Shown: positions 10,426-20,817 of the stretch, piece after piece
Position numbering within the stretch: the first letter of the stretch is position 1
Layout: every line of letters begins with the position of its first letter
Assembly: GCF_016466415.2 (NCBI RefSeq)
Contig: NZ_CP066771.1
Span: forward strand, 1,240,001-1,304,000
Direction: 5' to 3'
Source: Ralstonia pickettii
GTDB lineage: Bacteria; Pseudomonadota; Gammaproteobacteria; Burkholderiales; Burkholderiaceae
DNA: 64,000 nt
The notes under the pieces: model-generated
Databases searched by the model: none
What the model was told of the DNA's origin: nothing
What the model saw: the letters and a program-made list of their open reading frames with translations, nothing else
Program-made: the position numbers and the translations under genes

Positions 10426-11457
10426 ATGACCATCGATTTCCAACGCCGCCGCCTGCTTAGCGCTACCGTTGCCGGCGCATCGCTGGCCACGCTTGGGCCG
10501 GTTGCGCATGCCGCCAATGCCGCTACCGCCAGCCCCGCGGCTGGCGGCCTGCCCAAGGTGACGCCGCCGGCGCAACTGCGCATCGGTTTCCAGAAGAGCG
10601 CGGTCAACCTCGTCATCGTCAAAGAGAACCGGGCGCTGGAGCAGCGCTTTCCGGGTATCAAGATCAGCTGGCTGGAGTTTCCGGCCGGGCCGCAGCAGCT
10701 CGAAGCGTTGTCTGCGGGCAGTCTCGACCTCGCCATCACGGGCGATACGCCGCCGGTGTTCGCGCAGGCGGCCGGCAAGGACCTGCGCTACGTGGGCGTG
10801 GAGCCGCCCAAGCCGGACAGCTCGGCCATCCTCGTGCAGCAGGATTCGACGCTCAAGACGCTGGCCGACCTGAAAGGCAAGCGTGTGGCACTGCAGAAGG
10901 GTTCGAGCGCGCATTTCCTGATCGTGCGGGGCCTGCAGAAGGGCGGGCTGAGCTTTGCCGACATCCAGCCCGTGTATCTGACGCCGGCTGATGCACGTGC
11001 CGCCTTCGAGCGCGGCAGCGTCGACGCCTGGGGCATCTGGGATCCGTATTACGCCGCAACGGAACTCGCGATCAAACCGCGCGTGCTGGCCACCGGGCGC
11101 ACGCTGTCGTCCAACAACTCGTTCTATTTCGCGCCGACGGCCTTTACGGAAAAGCACGGCGACACCATCGCCGCCATCTTTGCGGAGCTGTCGCGCGCCG
11201 ACCGCCTCGTGCAGGAGAACCGAAAGGAAGCCGCGCAGCGCATTGCGGACTTCTCCGGGCTGTCGCTGGCGACGGTGCATCTGTTCCTGTCGCGCCGGCC
11301 GCCTTCGCCGGTGCGGCCGGTCACGCCGGAAGCGGTGGCCGAGCAGCAGCGCGTGGCCGATGCATTTCACGGGTTGGGGCTGATTCCGCGCCCGGTCAAG
11401 CCGATCGAACTGGTCTGGCACCCGACCCCGGCGCAACTGGCCATTGCCCGCGCTTGA
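10426..11457 (+). CDS. ssuA: Aliphatic sulfonate ABC transporter, substrate-binding protein (second paralogue)
   Basis: This 343-residue SsuA-type receptor is the paralogue of the preceding gene. Its N-terminus reads MTIDFQRRRLLSATVAG, an RRRLL run before a hydrophobic stretch ending GPVAHA-AN. That resembles a Tat signal, whereas the first paralogue has an ordinary Sec signal. The body carries LRIGFQKSAVNLVIVK, FPAGPQQLEALSAGSLDLA and DIQPVYLTPADARAAFERGS. Two receptors for a single SsuBC permease suggest a broadened sulfonate range; that is inference. The start ATG 10426 is chosen over an upstream in-frame start at 10387, which would overlap the previous gene. Confidence 0.9.
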   Translation: MTIDFQRRRLLSATVAGASLATLGPVAHAANAATASPAAGGLPKVTPPAQLRIGFQKSAVNLVIVKENRALEQRFPGIKISWLEFPAGPQQLEALSAGSLDLAITGDTPPVFAQAAGKDLRYVGVEPPKPDSSAILVQQDSTLKTLADLKGKRVALQKGSSAHFLIVRGLQKGGLSFADIQPVYLTPADARAAFERGSVDAWGIWDPYYAATELAIKPRVLATGRTLSSNNSFYFAPTAFTEKHGDTIAAIFAELSRADRLVQENRKEAAQRIADFSGLSLATVHLFLSRRPPSPVRPVTPEAVAEQQRVADAFHGLGLIPRPVKPIELVWHPTPAQLAIARA

Positions 11458-11500
11458 GTTGTTGCGTTGATCTGAGAACAACACAGTCCAAGGAGCTGTC

Positions 11501-12664
11501 ATGCAAGTTTTCTGGTTCATCCCGACGCACGGCGACAGCCGCTATCTCGGCACTGCCGAGGGCGCACGCCAGGTCGATCACACCTATCTGCAGCAGGTGG
11601 CCGTGGCCGCCGATACGCTCGGCTACGAGGGCGTGCTGATTCCCACCGGCCGCTCGTGCGAAGACCCGTGGATCGTGGCCGCGAGCCTGATTCCGGTCAC
11701 GAAGCGCCTGCGTTTCCTGGTGGCGGTGCGCCCCGGGCTGATGGCGCCGACGCTGGCCGCGCGCATGGCCGCCACGTACGACCGTCTGTCGAATGGCCGC
11801 TTGCTGGTGAACCTTGTTACGGGTGGTGACCCGGCGGAGCTGGCTGGCGATGGCCTGTTCCTGGATCACGCACAACGTTATGAAGCCTCGGAAGAGTTCA
11901 TCCGCATCTGGCGCGAAACGCTGGCGGCAAGCCACGAAGGCGCCGCGCTCGATTACACCGGCAAGCACCTCAGCGTGAAGGGCGCGAAGGTGCTGTATCC
12001 GCCCGTGCAGCGGCCGCATCCGCCGGTGTATTTCGGTGGCTCGTCGGAAGCGGCGCACGAACTCGCGGCCGAACAGGTCGACACCTATCTCACCTGGGGC
12101 GAGCCGCCCGCTGCGGTGGCCGAGAAGCTGGCCGACGTGCGGGCGCGCGCTGCCAAGCATGGCCGTACCGTGCGCTTCGGTATCCGCCTGCACGTGATCG
12201 TGCGCGAGACGGAAGACGAAGCCTGGGCTGCCGCAGACAAGCTCATCAGCAAGCTGGACGACGACACCGTTGCGCGCGCGCAAGAGGCTTTCCGCAAGAT
12301 GGATTCGGCCGGCCAGCAACGCATGGCCGCGCTGCACGCCAACGGCGTCAAACGCACGCGTGCCGATCTGGAGATCAGCCCGAACCTGTGGGCAGGTGTG
12401 GGCCTGGTGCGCGGCGGTGCCGGCACGGCGCTCGTGGGCGACCCGCAAACCGTGGCCGCGCGCATGAAGGAATATGCCGACCTGGGGATCGATACGTTCG
12501 TGCTGTCCGGCTATCCGCATCTGGAAGAGGCCTATCGCTTTGCCGAACTGGTGTTCCCGCTGCTGCCGCGCTCGGTGCGCGACAAGCTGCCGGGCAACGT
12601 GCTGAACGGCCCGTTTGGCGAAGTGATCGCCACCGGTATCGTGCCGCGCGTGGCGGCAAGCTGA
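11501..12664 (+). CDS. ssuD: FMNH2-dependent alkanesulfonate monooxygenase SsuD
   Basis: SsuD cleaves the C-S bond of alkanesulfonates with FMNH2 and O2, releasing sulfite and an aldehyde. The 387-residue protein is a bacterial-luciferase-like TIM barrel with the family start [17 protein letters not shown], the [21 protein letters not shown] and [12 protein letters not shown] blocks, and the C-terminal [25 protein letters not shown] precedes the ATG. It sits between the receptors and ssuC-ssuB and uses FMNH2 from ssuE in the same cluster. Confidence 0.97.
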   Translation: MQVFWFIPTHGDSRYLGTAEGARQVDHTYLQQVAVAADTLGYEGVLIPTGRSCEDPWIVAASLIPVTKRLRFLVAVRPGLMAPTLAARMAATYDRLSNGRLLVNLVTGGDPAELAGDGLFLDHAQRYEASEEFIRIWRETLAASHEGAALDYTGKHLSVKGAKVLYPPVQRPHPPVYFGGSSEAAHELAAEQVDTYLTWGEPPAAVAEKLADVRARAAKHGRTVRFGIRLHVIVRETEDEAWAAADKLISKLDDDTVARAQEAFRKMDSAGQQRMAALHANGVKRTRADLEISPNLWAGVGLVRGGAGTALVGDPQTVAARMKEYADLGIDTFVLSGYPHLEEAYRFAELVFPLLPRSVRDKLPGNVLNGPFGEVIATGIVPRVAAS

Positions 12665-12682
12665 GCCGAAAGGAGCAGGGCA

Positions 12683-13495
12683 ATGGCATCGCAATCCAAA
12701 CCGAAATCGAAGGCAAACACCTTCCTGCGTACCGCCCGGCAACGATTGGCGCCGTGGATCGTGCCGCTTGTGCTGCTGGTGCTGTGGCAGGCCTCTGCCC
12801 AATGGGGCTGGCTGTCGAACCGCATCCTGCCGGCACCGCTGGACGTGGCGAAATCCGCCGTTGCCCTGGCGCGCTCTGGCGAGCTGTGGACGCACGTGGC
12901 CGTGAGCACATGGCGCGCGCTGCTGGGCTTTGTGATCGGCGGCTCGCTGGGTCTGGCGCTGGGGCTGCTGACCGGCACCTTCCGCACCGCCGAGACGCTG
13001 CTCGACACCACGCTGCAGATGGTGCGCAACATCCCGGTGCTGGCGTTGATTCCGCTGGTGATCCTGTGGTTCGGCATCGATGAATCGGCCAAGCTGTTCC
13101 TGGTATCGCTGGGCGTGTTCTTCCCGATTTATCTGAACACGTATCACGGCATCCGCTCTGTCGATCCGGCCCTGGTGGAGATGGCCCGCAGCTACGGCCT
13201 GTCGCGTGCGCAGTTGTATCGGGAGGTGATCCTGCCCGGTGCGCTGCCGCAGATCCTGGTGGGCGTGCGTTTCTCGCTCGGCCTGATGTGGGTGACGCTG
13301 ATCGTGGCGGAAACGGTGTCTGCGCAGGCCGGCATCGGCTACATGACGATGAATGCGCGCGAGTTCCTGCAGACCGATGTGGTGCTGCTGGGCATCCTGC
13401 TGTATGCGCTGCTCGGCAAGCTGGCGGATTGGTTGTCGCGCGGGCTGGAACGTTACTGGCTGCGCTGGCACCCCGGATATCAAGCGGCCGCCTGA
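12683..13495 (+). CDS. ssuC: Aliphatic sulfonate ABC transporter permease SsuC
   Basis: This 270-residue inner-membrane protein is the permease of the sulfonate importer. It has about six hydrophobic segments and the BPD-transport EAA-loop region [20 protein letters not shown], which contacts the SsuB ATPase. A positively charged N-terminus ([16 protein letters not shown]) precedes the first membrane segment. AAAGGAG precedes the ATG. It lies 18 bp after ssuD and 19 bp before ssuB, consistent with one transcript. Confidence 0.95.
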   Translation: MASQSKPKSKANTFLRTARQRLAPWIVPLVLLVLWQASAQWGWLSNRILPAPLDVAKSAVALARSGELWTHVAVSTWRALLGFVIGGSLGLALGLLTGTFRTAETLLDTTLQMVRNIPVLALIPLVILWFGIDESAKLFLVSLGVFFPIYLNTYHGIRSVDPALVEMARSYGLSRAQLYREVILPGALPQILVGVRFSLGLMWVTLIVAETVSAQAGIGYMTMNAREFLQTDVVLLGILLYALLGKLADWLSRGLERYWLRWHPGYQAAA

Positions 13496-13514
13496 GGCTG
13501 AATTGGAGAGACGT

Positions 13515-14354
13515 ATGCAAAGCAACGCCACTGAACACGCCGCGCTGGCCGGTACCGCCTTGCACATCGAGCACGTCGTCAAACGCTATGGCGACCGTGA
13601 AGTGCTGCACGGCATCGATCTGGACATCACCCCGGGCGAGTTTGTCGTCATCGTCGGGCGCAGCGGCTGCGGCAAGAGCACGCTGCTGCGGTTGATTGCC
13701 GGGCTGGAAGGCATTGACGACGGCCACCTGCGTCGCGACGGTGAAGCCGAAGACGGCCTGCACGACGATGCCCGCGTGATGTTCCAGGACGCCCGTCTGT
13801 TGCCGTGGAAGAAAGTGCTCGACAACGTCGCGCTGGGCTTGCCGAAAACACAGCGTGCGCAAGCCGCTGAAGTGCTTGCGCAAGTCGGACTGGCCGAGCG
13901 GGCAGGGGAATGGCCGGCACGCCTGTCAGGCGGACAGCGCCAGCGCGTGGCATTGGCGCGTGCGCTGGTGCATCGACCGCGCCTGCTGCTGCTGGACGAG
14001 CCGCTGGGCGCGCTTGATGCGCTGACCCGCATCGACATGCAGAACCTCATCGAAGGCCTGTGGCAACGCCTGGGCTTTACCGCCGTGCTCGTCACGCACG
14101 ACGTGGCCGAGGCGGTGGCGCTGGCCGACCGTGTGGTGCTGATCGAAGACGGCCGCATTGCGCTGGATGAGCGCGTCGATCTGCCGCGTCCGCGCCATCG
14201 CGGCTCGCCCGCGTTTGCGCGGCTGGAAGAAGCGATCCTCAACCGCGTGATGCAACGCAAGAGCGATCCGGACGAACTGACCGATGTGCGTTCGCACACG
14301 GCGTGGGCATCACCCTTTGACGTGTCCGCCACATCCGTGCGCTGGGCCGTGTAA
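13515..14354 (+). CDS. ssuB: Aliphatic sulfonate ABC transporter ATP-binding protein SsuB
   Basis: SsuB is the ATPase of the sulfonate importer. The 279-residue protein has Walker [10 protein letters not shown] at residues 48-56, a Q-loop in [18 protein letters not shown], the signature [17 protein letters not shown], Walker [13 protein letters not shown] and the switch [16 protein letters not shown]. The [10 protein letters not shown] stretch is typical of the SsuB/TauB group. The ATG at 13515 is preceded by GGAGAG (13505-13510); the frame stays open upstream into ssuC but has no better start. Confidence 0.95.
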   Translation: MQSNATEHAALAGTALHIEHVVKRYGDREVLHGIDLDITPGEFVVIVGRSGCGKSTLLRLIAGLEGIDDGHLRRDGEAEDGLHDDARVMFQDARLLPWKKVLDNVALGLPKTQRAQAAEVLAQVGLAERAGEWPARLSGGQRQRVALARALVHRPRLLLLDEPLGALDALTRIDMQNLIEGLWQRLGFTAVLVTHDVAEAVALADRVVLIEDGRIALDERVDLPRPRHRGSPAFARLEEAILNRVMQRKSDPDELTDVRSHTAWASPFDVSATSVRWAV

Positions 14355-14424
14355 GGCGCTGCAAACCTTTCTCCTGAAAACATTCATTGGCACGTAGTGC
14401 CGTTGTCATCTAAGAAGGAACATC

Positions 14425-14640
14425 ATGAGCATCCAAGCGATTAACGTACGCAACCAGTTTCGCGGGCAGATCAAAGAGATCATCCGGGGCGACGTGCTCT
14501 CGGAGATCGACGTGGAGACCCCGGCCGGCATCGTCACCTCGGTCATCACCACGCGCTCGGTCGACAGCCTCGGCCTGAAGATCGGCAGCGAAGTGGTTGC
14601 GCTGGTGAAGGCGACTGAAGTCTCGATCGCCAAACTGTAA
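14425..14640 (+). CDS. Molbindin-like TOBE (Mop) domain protein
   Basis: This 71-residue protein is a single TOBE/Mop domain (INVRNQFRGQIKEIIRG, TPAGIVTSVITTRS, LGLKIGSEVVALVKATEVSI). Stand-alone Mop proteins are cytoplasmic oligomers that bind molybdate or other oxyanions. The assignment to this fold is strong because the IxARNxxxGxV-type start and VxAxxKATxV end are characteristic. Its location just after ssuB, in a sulfur operon rather than beside mod genes, is unusual; tungstate, molybdate or sulfate-related oxyanion buffering are all possible. AGAAGGAA precedes the ATG. Confidence 0.88.
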   Translation: MSIQAINVRNQFRGQIKEIIRGDVLSEIDVETPAGIVTSVITTRSVDSLGLKIGSEVVALVKATEVSIAKL

Positions 14641-14680
14641 GGACGGGGAGGAGACGGCGACCCGACAAGGAGCCTCACCC

Positions 14681-15565
14681 ATGAGCCTGATGCACACCAC
14701 AGCACTCGCACAATTTCTCGGTACGCTGCCGAGCGCGCCCGCGCCAGATCGCCACTTGTGGCGTGATGCCACGGGCCGCGTGCAGGGTCAGTTCTTCCAC
14801 TGCGCGCTCACCAGCCTGTTCGAACCGGTCTGGCAGCTTGCCGCCGATGGCGCCTTGACCCCTGCGGGCCACGAAGCCCTGATGCGCACCTGGACGCGCG
14901 ACGGCGATCTGGGCCTGAACCCGTGGAAGGTGTTTTCGCTGGCGTCGGATGACAGCACGCTGGTCGAACTGGACCGCCTGTGCCGGCTGGTGCATACGCT
15001 CAACTATTTCTCGCGCACCGATGCGAGGCGACTGGTCGTCAATGTGCATGGCCGGTTGCTGGCGGCGGTGGCGGCCGACCACGGCAAGGCATTCCACCGT
15101 GCGGTGACGGTGCTGGGGCTGCACCCGGAGCAATTCGTCATCCAGGTGCCATCCACAGCCAATGACGATCTGGGGCTGCTGCTGTTTGTGGTCGATAACT
15201 ACCGGCGCAACGGTTTTGCCGTGGCGGTGCAGGCATCGGACCCGGCGGAAGCCGGCGCGCTGCTCGTGCATGCCCGGCCCGCCTATCTGAAGCTCGATGC
15301 ACGGCGCGACTGGCGTACACGAAACGTGGTGTCGCTGGCCGATTCCGCACGTGAGCTGGGCGTGACGCTGGCCTTGCGGCGTTGCGAGCGCCCAAGCGAC
15401 CTGGAACTGGCACGCGCAGCGGGTATCACGTATGTGCAGGGCAGCATCCTGCCCGGCGCGGAATCGGAGCCGGAACCTGCGCCCACGCCACAGGTGGTGC
15501 CGATGGCGCAGGCCCCGCTGGTGCAACAGCAGCAAAGCGCCACCGGCCTTTCTCTGACGCAGTGA
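14681..15565 (+). CDS. Degenerate EAL-domain protein in sulfonate cluster
   Basis: This 294-residue soluble protein has the outline of an EAL (c-di-GMP phosphodiesterase) domain. EAL itself is present at 65-67 in HEALMRTW, after FEPVWQL. RLVVNVHGRLL, YLKLDAR and AAGITYVQGSILPG match later EAL landmarks. However, the metal-binding DDFG-type motif is replaced by AVQASDPAE, and the region normally ELTES reads VIQVPS. I therefore infer that it is probably catalytically inactive and may bind c-di-GMP or a protein partner. It lacks a GGDEF or sensory domain. It starts 40 bp after the Mop gene and is followed by a small hydrolase and the sulfate permease, so it is probably cotranscribed with sulfur genes. 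The final 35 residues or so are Pro/Gln-rich and disordered. Confidence 0.75.
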   Translation: MSLMHTTALAQFLGTLPSAPAPDRHLWRDATGRVQGQFFHCALTSLFEPVWQLAADGALTPAGHEALMRTWTRDGDLGLNPWKVFSLASDDSTLVELDRLCRLVHTLNYFSRTDARRLVVNVHGRLLAAVAADHGKAFHRAVTVLGLHPEQFVIQVPSTANDDLGLLLFVVDNYRRNGFAVAVQASDPAEAGALLVHARPAYLKLDARRDWRTRNVVSLADSARELGVTLALRRCERPSDLELARAAGITYVQGSILPGAESEPEPAPTPQVVPMAQAPLVQQQQSATGLSLTQ

Positions 15566-15575
15566 GCACGACCTC

Positions 15576-16250
15576 ATGGCACGCAGCGCACCCGCAACCA
15601 CATCGGACGCACCTGTCTGGCAATGGCCGGCAGACGCCGTCATCCTGACCGTTCCCGGTTTGCATGGCAGTGGCCCGGGTCACTGGCAGACACGGTGGGA
15701 GCAGCGCTTCCCGGCGTGGCGCCGGGTGGAGCAGGCCGATTGGTCAACGCCCGACTTGCCGCGCTGGTCCGCCCGTGTAGGCGAAGCGGTGCGAGCGGCG
15801 CTTGCAGAGCGTCCGCCCACGCGCAGCAAGCGCCCTGTGATTCTGGTCGCGCACAGCTTTGGCTGCCTGGCATCGTTGCATTGGGCGGTGCAGACCAAGG
15901 AAGCCGTGGCGGCGGTGTTGCTCGTCGCGCCTGCCGATCCGGACAAATTTGGTGTGCGGGATCTGCTCCCGGGCCGCACGCTGCCGTTCCCAGCCACCCT
16001 TATCGCCAGTCGAAACGACCCCTGGATGCCGCAAGGCAGCGCCATCGACTGGGCCGCGCGGTGGGGCACCGAGTTCATTGACGCTGGCGAGGCCGGCCAT
16101 ATCAACGCAGATTCGAATCTCGGTAATTGGAACGACGGCTTGGCAGTGCTCGATCGCCTGATCGGCAGAGCAAGTGCACAGGACACCACCCGCGACGGCG
16201 CCGACTGGCAAGCGCAATGGGATGTCTTACCGAGCACCCCTTATATCTAA
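15576..16250 (+). CDS. RBBP9/YdeN-type alpha/beta hydrolase
   Basis: This 224-residue cytoplasmic protein belongs to the small serine hydrolases of the RBBP9/YdeN type. Landmarks are VPGLHGSGPGHWQTRWE at the N-terminus, nucleophile elbow AHSFG with Ser94, ASRNDPW carrying a likely catalytic Asp, and EAGHINADSNLG carrying the catalytic His. The physiological substrate is unknown for most of the family. It is placed 10 bp after the EAL-like gene and about 120 bp upstream of cysT, so it belongs to the sulfur block by position, but no sulfur-related role can be read from its sequence. Confidence 0.85.
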   Translation: MARSAPATTSDAPVWQWPADAVILTVPGLHGSGPGHWQTRWEQRFPAWRRVEQADWSTPDLPRWSARVGEAVRAALAERPPTRSKRPVILVAHSFGCLASLHWAVQTKEAVAAVLLVAPADPDKFGVRDLLPGRTLPFPATLIASRNDPWMPQGSAIDWAARWGTEFIDAGEAGHINADSNLGNWNDGLAVLDRLIGRASAQDTTRDGADWQAQWDVLPSTPYI

Positions 16251-16367
16251 AACGGTGATGCACATGCGCAAATATTCGTTTTCGTCATAAGAACAGTCCG
16301 CCACAATCGGTTCATCTGCAGATCGGCCGCAGTGTTGTGCGCTGCGGCCATTTTTATCGGTGCGCTG

Positions 16368-17282
16368 ATGAGCCTGTCTTCCGCGTTTTCTCTCCCCAAG
16401 CGGCGTAAGCCCGCCAACGTGCTCCCGGGGTTCGGGCTGGCGCTGGGGTTCTCGCTCCTATACCTCGCGCTGATCGTCCTGATCCCGCTGTCGGCAACCG
16501 TCCTCAAGACGTTCACCATGACCTGGGACGCATTCTGGACGACAGTCACCGCACCGCGCGTGGTGGCGTCGTACAAGCTGACCTTTGGCGCATCGCTGAT
16601 CGCTGCGGTAATCAACCTTGTCTTCGGGCTGATCGTGGCGTGGGTGCTGGTGCGCTACCGCTTTCCGGGCAAGCGGTTGATCGATGCGCTGGTCGACCTG
16701 CCGTTTGCGCTGCCGACTGCGGTGGCCGGCATTGCGCTGACCGCGTTGTATGCACCGAATGGCTGGATTGGCTCGCGGCTGGAACCGCTGGGGCTGAAGG
16801 TCGCGTTCACACCGCTGGGCATCGTGGTGGCGCTCACGTTCATCGGCTTGCCGTTTGTCGTGCGCACGGTGCAGCCGGTGCTCGAAGATCTGGAGACCGA
16901 ACTGGAAGAGGCCGCTGCCAGCCTGGGTGCCACGCGCTGGCAGACCTTCATTCGCGTGATCCTGCCGACCTTGCTGCCTGCATTGCTGACCGGTTTCGCG
17001 CTGGCGTTTGCGCGTGCCACGGGCGAGTACGGCTCGGTCATCTTCATCGCCGGCAACATGCCGATGGTCTCCGAGATCACGCCGCTCATGATCTATTCGA
17101 AGCTGGAGCAGTTCGACTACGCGGGCGCCACGGCCATTGCCGTCGTCATGCTCGGCATCTCGTTCACGCTGCTGCTGGTGATCAACCTGCTGCAAGCCTG
17201 GACGCGCCGCCGCGGCAATCGCAACGACACCATCGAACGCGCCCCTGAACCTTCGACCGCCCACGCGGCAGCTGGAGCCTGA
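16368..17282 (+). CDS. cysT: Sulfate/thiosulfate ABC permease CysT (CysU)
   Basis: CysT is one of the two permease subunits of the sulfate/thiosulfate importer. The 304-residue protein has about six hydrophobic segments, [22 protein letters not shown] near the N-terminus, and the EAA loop [22 protein letters not shown]. The ATG at 16368 is preferred over a GTG at 16332 because the protein then begins [21 protein letters not shown] like relatives. The preceding 117 bp contains an AT-rich stretch (AAATATTCGTTTTCGTCATA) that could be a CysB-responsive promoter, but this is only a suggestion. It lies 1 bp from cysW. Confidence 0.95.
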   Translation: MSLSSAFSLPKRRKPANVLPGFGLALGFSLLYLALIVLIPLSATVLKTFTMTWDAFWTTVTAPRVVASYKLTFGASLIAAVINLVFGLIVAWVLVRYRFPGKRLIDALVDLPFALPTAVAGIALTALYAPNGWIGSRLEPLGLKVAFTPLGIVVALTFIGLPFVVRTVQPVLEDLETELEEAAASLGATRWQTFIRVILPTLLPALLTGFALAFARATGEYGSVIFIAGNMPMVSEITPLMIYSKLEQFDYAGATAIAVVMLGISFTLLLVINLLQAWTRRRGNRNDTIERAPEPSTAHAAAGA

Positions 17283-17283
17283 C

Positions 17284-18266
17284 ATGGCCGGTACTGTTTC
17301 CCGTCAACTTGGTCAGGCGCCCGCTGTGGGCCGCCGTGGCGCGACGGCTGAATCCGCCTGGGTGCGGGTCACGCTGATCCTCGTTTCGTTCGTGTTCCTG
17401 GCATTGTTTTTGTTCGTGCCGCTGGCGAGCGTGTTTGTCGAGGCGTTCAAGAAGGGCGTCGACGTCTATCTCGAAGCGCTGGTCGAGCCCGATGCGCTTT
17501 CGGCCATCTACCTGACGCTGACCACCGCAGCGATTGCCGTGCCGCTGAACGTGGTATTTGGCGTGGCAGCGGCATGGGCGATCGCCAAGTTCGAGTTTCG
17601 CGGCAAGAACCTGCTGCTCACGTTGATCGACTTGCCGTTTTCGGTATCGCCCGTCATTGCCGGCCTGATTTATGTGCTGCTGTTCGGTGCGCAGGGCTGG
17701 TTCGGGCCGTATCTGTCGGACCACGATTTCAAGGTCATCTTTGCCGTGCCCGGCATTGTGCTGGCCACCGTGTTCGTTACGTTTCCGTTTGTGGCGCGCG
17801 AGCTGATTCCGCTCATGCAGGCGCAGGGCAGCGAAGAGGAAGAGGCGGCCATCGTGCTCGGCGCTTCGGGCTGGCAGACGTTCTTTCGCGTGACGCTGCC
17901 GAACATCAAGTGGGGCTTGCTGTACGGCGTGATCCTCTGCAACGCGCGGGCGATGGGCGAGTTCGGCGCGGTGTCGGTGGTGTCGGGCCACATTCGCGGG
18001 CTGACCAACACGATGCCGCTGCACGTGGAAATTCTCTACAACGAATACAACTTTGCGGCCGCGTTTGCCGTGGCGTCGTTGCTGACGTTGCTGGCGCTCG
18101 TGACGCTGGCGCTGAAGACGCTGGTCGAATGGCGCAGCCGCCGCGAGCTGGCTGACGCAGATGCCGGCGTGGGCGAAGGCCCCGGCGCACGCGTCGCAGC
18201 GTCCTCGTCATCGTCGAATCCGAATTCGCACATCTCCGTGCAATCTCCGCTCGAAGGGAGCGCAGC

Positions 18267-18270
<4 letters not shown>
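17284..18270 (+). CDS. cysW: Sulfate/thiosulfate ABC permease CysW
   Basis: CysW is the second permease subunit of the sulfate importer and pairs with CysT and two CysA subunits. The 328-residue protein has six predicted membrane spans and the EAA loop [22 protein letters not shown], plus the family-specific [23 protein letters not shown]-terminal tail of about 40 residues rich in Ala and Ser ([13 protein letters not shown]) extends beyond the usual end and looks unstructured. Its ATGA overlaps cysA by 4 bp, indicating translational coupling. Confidence 0.96.
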
Positions 18271-19376
<1,106 letters not shown>

Positions 19377-19417
19377 CACGACGCTCCGACGACAACCAAT
19401 ACGAGAGGACACGAGCC

Positions 19418-20377
19418 ATGAACTTCCAGCAACTGCGTTCCATCCGTGAGGCGGTGCGCCGCCAGTTCAACCTGACCGAGGTCGCCAACGCGCTGTACAC
19501 GTCGCAGCCCGGCGTGTCGCGCCAGATTCGCGAGCTGGAGGATGAACTGGGCGTGGAGATTTTCGAGCGGTACGGCAAGCGCCTGACGGGCCTGACCGAA
19601 CCGGGCCGGGAGATCGTCCGCATTGTCGAGCGCCTGCTGCTCGAGGCCGAAAACCTGCGCCAGGCCGGCGAGGAATTCTCCGGCCGACAATCGGGCCGCC
19701 TGACCGTGGCGACGACGCACACGCAAGCGCGCTATGCGCTGCCCAAGGTGGTGCAGTCGTTCCGCAAGGAATATCCGCACGTCACGCTGGCGCTGCAGGA
19801 AGCGTCGCCTTCGCACATCGTCGAGCTGCTGCTGACCGGGCAGGCCGATATCGGCATCGCCACCGAGGCGGTGGCCAACGAGCCGGGGCTGACGTCGTTC
19901 GAGGCGTACCGCTGGCGCCACGTGCTGGTAGTCAGCCCGGACCATCCGCTGACCAAGAACCCGCTCCCGACGTTGGAAGACGTGGCGCAATACCCGCTCA
20001 TCACGTACGACGCCGGTTTTACGGGCCGACGCAACATCGACGCGGCATTTGCCAGTGCCGGCCTGCACCCCGAGATCGTGCTGACTGCCATGGACGCCGA
20101 CGTGATCAAGACCTACGTGGCGCTGGACGTGGGCGTGGGCATCATCGCGTCGATGGCGTATGACGGACGCAAGGACGACAACCTTGTCTGCATCGGCGCG
20201 GACCATCTGTTCGAGCCGAATACCACGCGTGTGGCGGTGCGCCGTGGCGCGTACCTGCGTGGCTATGCGCACGACTTCATCGGGATGTTTGCGCCGCATC
20301 TGTCGCGCGAAACGGTAGCGGAGGCCGTGGCTTCGACGGTGGTGTCGCAGTCGGTGCGAGAGGTGCTGGCGGCGTAA
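19418..20377 (+). CDS. cysB: CysB-type LysR regulator of sulfur assimilation
   Basis: This 319-residue LysR-family protein has the N-terminal winged helix MNFQQLRSIREAVRRQFNLT followed by VANALYTSQPGVSRQIRELE. That wording is specific to the CysB/Cbl branch, whose members activate sulfate and sulfonate genes with N-acetylserine, O-acetylserine or sulfate/APS as effectors. The remainder is the periplasmic-binding-protein-like effector domain (about 90-300), with THTQARYALPKVV. Placement directly after cysTWA, on the same strand, favours CysB; SsuR/Cbl is the alternative. GAGAGGA precedes the ATG. Confidence 0.92.
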   Translation: MNFQQLRSIREAVRRQFNLTEVANALYTSQPGVSRQIRELEDELGVEIFERYGKRLTGLTEPGREIVRIVERLLLEAENLRQAGEEFSGRQSGRLTVATTHTQARYALPKVVQSFRKEYPHVTLALQEASPSHIVELLLTGQADIGIATEAVANEPGLTSFEAYRWRHVLVVSPDHPLTKNPLPTLEDVAQYPLITYDAGFTGRRNIDAAFASAGLHPEIVLTAMDADVIKTYVALDVGVGIIASMAYDGRKDDNLVCIGADHLFEPNTTRVAVRRGAYLRGYAHDFIGMFAPHLSRETVAEAVASTVVSQSVREVLAA

Positions 20378-20445
20378 TCGTCCCGCCCTCGGGGCCGGCT
20401 GCGCGCCGTTCATCCGTCCAATCGCACCATTCGTCGCATCCGGAT

Positions 20446-20468
20446 GGCGCCTGCCCAGGCGCCGTTTC
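20446..20468 (+). terminator. Possible weak terminator after cysB
   Basis: A perfect 7-bp stem GGCGCCT (20446-20452) and AGGCGCC (20457-20463) around GCCC is followed by GTTTCTA. The T tract is short, so this may be an inefficient terminator or a pause site between cysB and the 2TM gene. Confidence 0.4.
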
Positions 20469-20505
20469 TATACTGCGGACATCTTCGGCTCCATCAGAGA
20501 CCGCC

Positions 20506-20817
20506 ATGTCCGCCATGCCTTACACCCCGACTTCCCCATCCGCTGATTCCGACGAGGCGCTGCTGCGCCGCGCTCGACACCGCGCTGGCGCGCGCCTGGG
20601 GTTCGGCATTCATCTGCTGGCGTTTCTGGCCGTGAACGCCGGGCTGGCGGCGATTGCGCTGTCACACGGGCAATTCTGGTTTGTGTGGCCGCTGCTGGGC
20701 TGGGGCCTGGGCCTGGCCGCACACGGCCTGAGCCTGGCCTGGAGCCAGGGCAACGGTTACCAGCGCATGGTCGACCAGGAACTCGCCCGTTTGCGCGAGC
20801 AGGCCGGCCGCCGGTGA
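20506..20817 (+). CDS. 2TM-domain membrane protein
   Basis: A 103-residue protein with two hydrophobic segments (about 32-52 and 60-80) joined by a short loop, beginning after a charged stretch LLRRARHRAGARLGFGIHLL. This matches the 2TM domain family, often found as a small gene or N-terminal module next to histidine kinases of the LytS class. Its TGA overlaps the ATG of the kinase gene (TGATG at 20815), indicating translational coupling and suggesting that it acts as a membrane partner of that kinase. The function is otherwise unknown. Confidence 0.8.
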   Translation: MSAMPYTPTSPSADSDEALLRRARHRAGARLGFGIHLLAFLAVNAGLAAIALSHGQFWFVWPLLGWGLGLAAHGLSLAWSQGNGYQRMVDQELARLREQAGRR

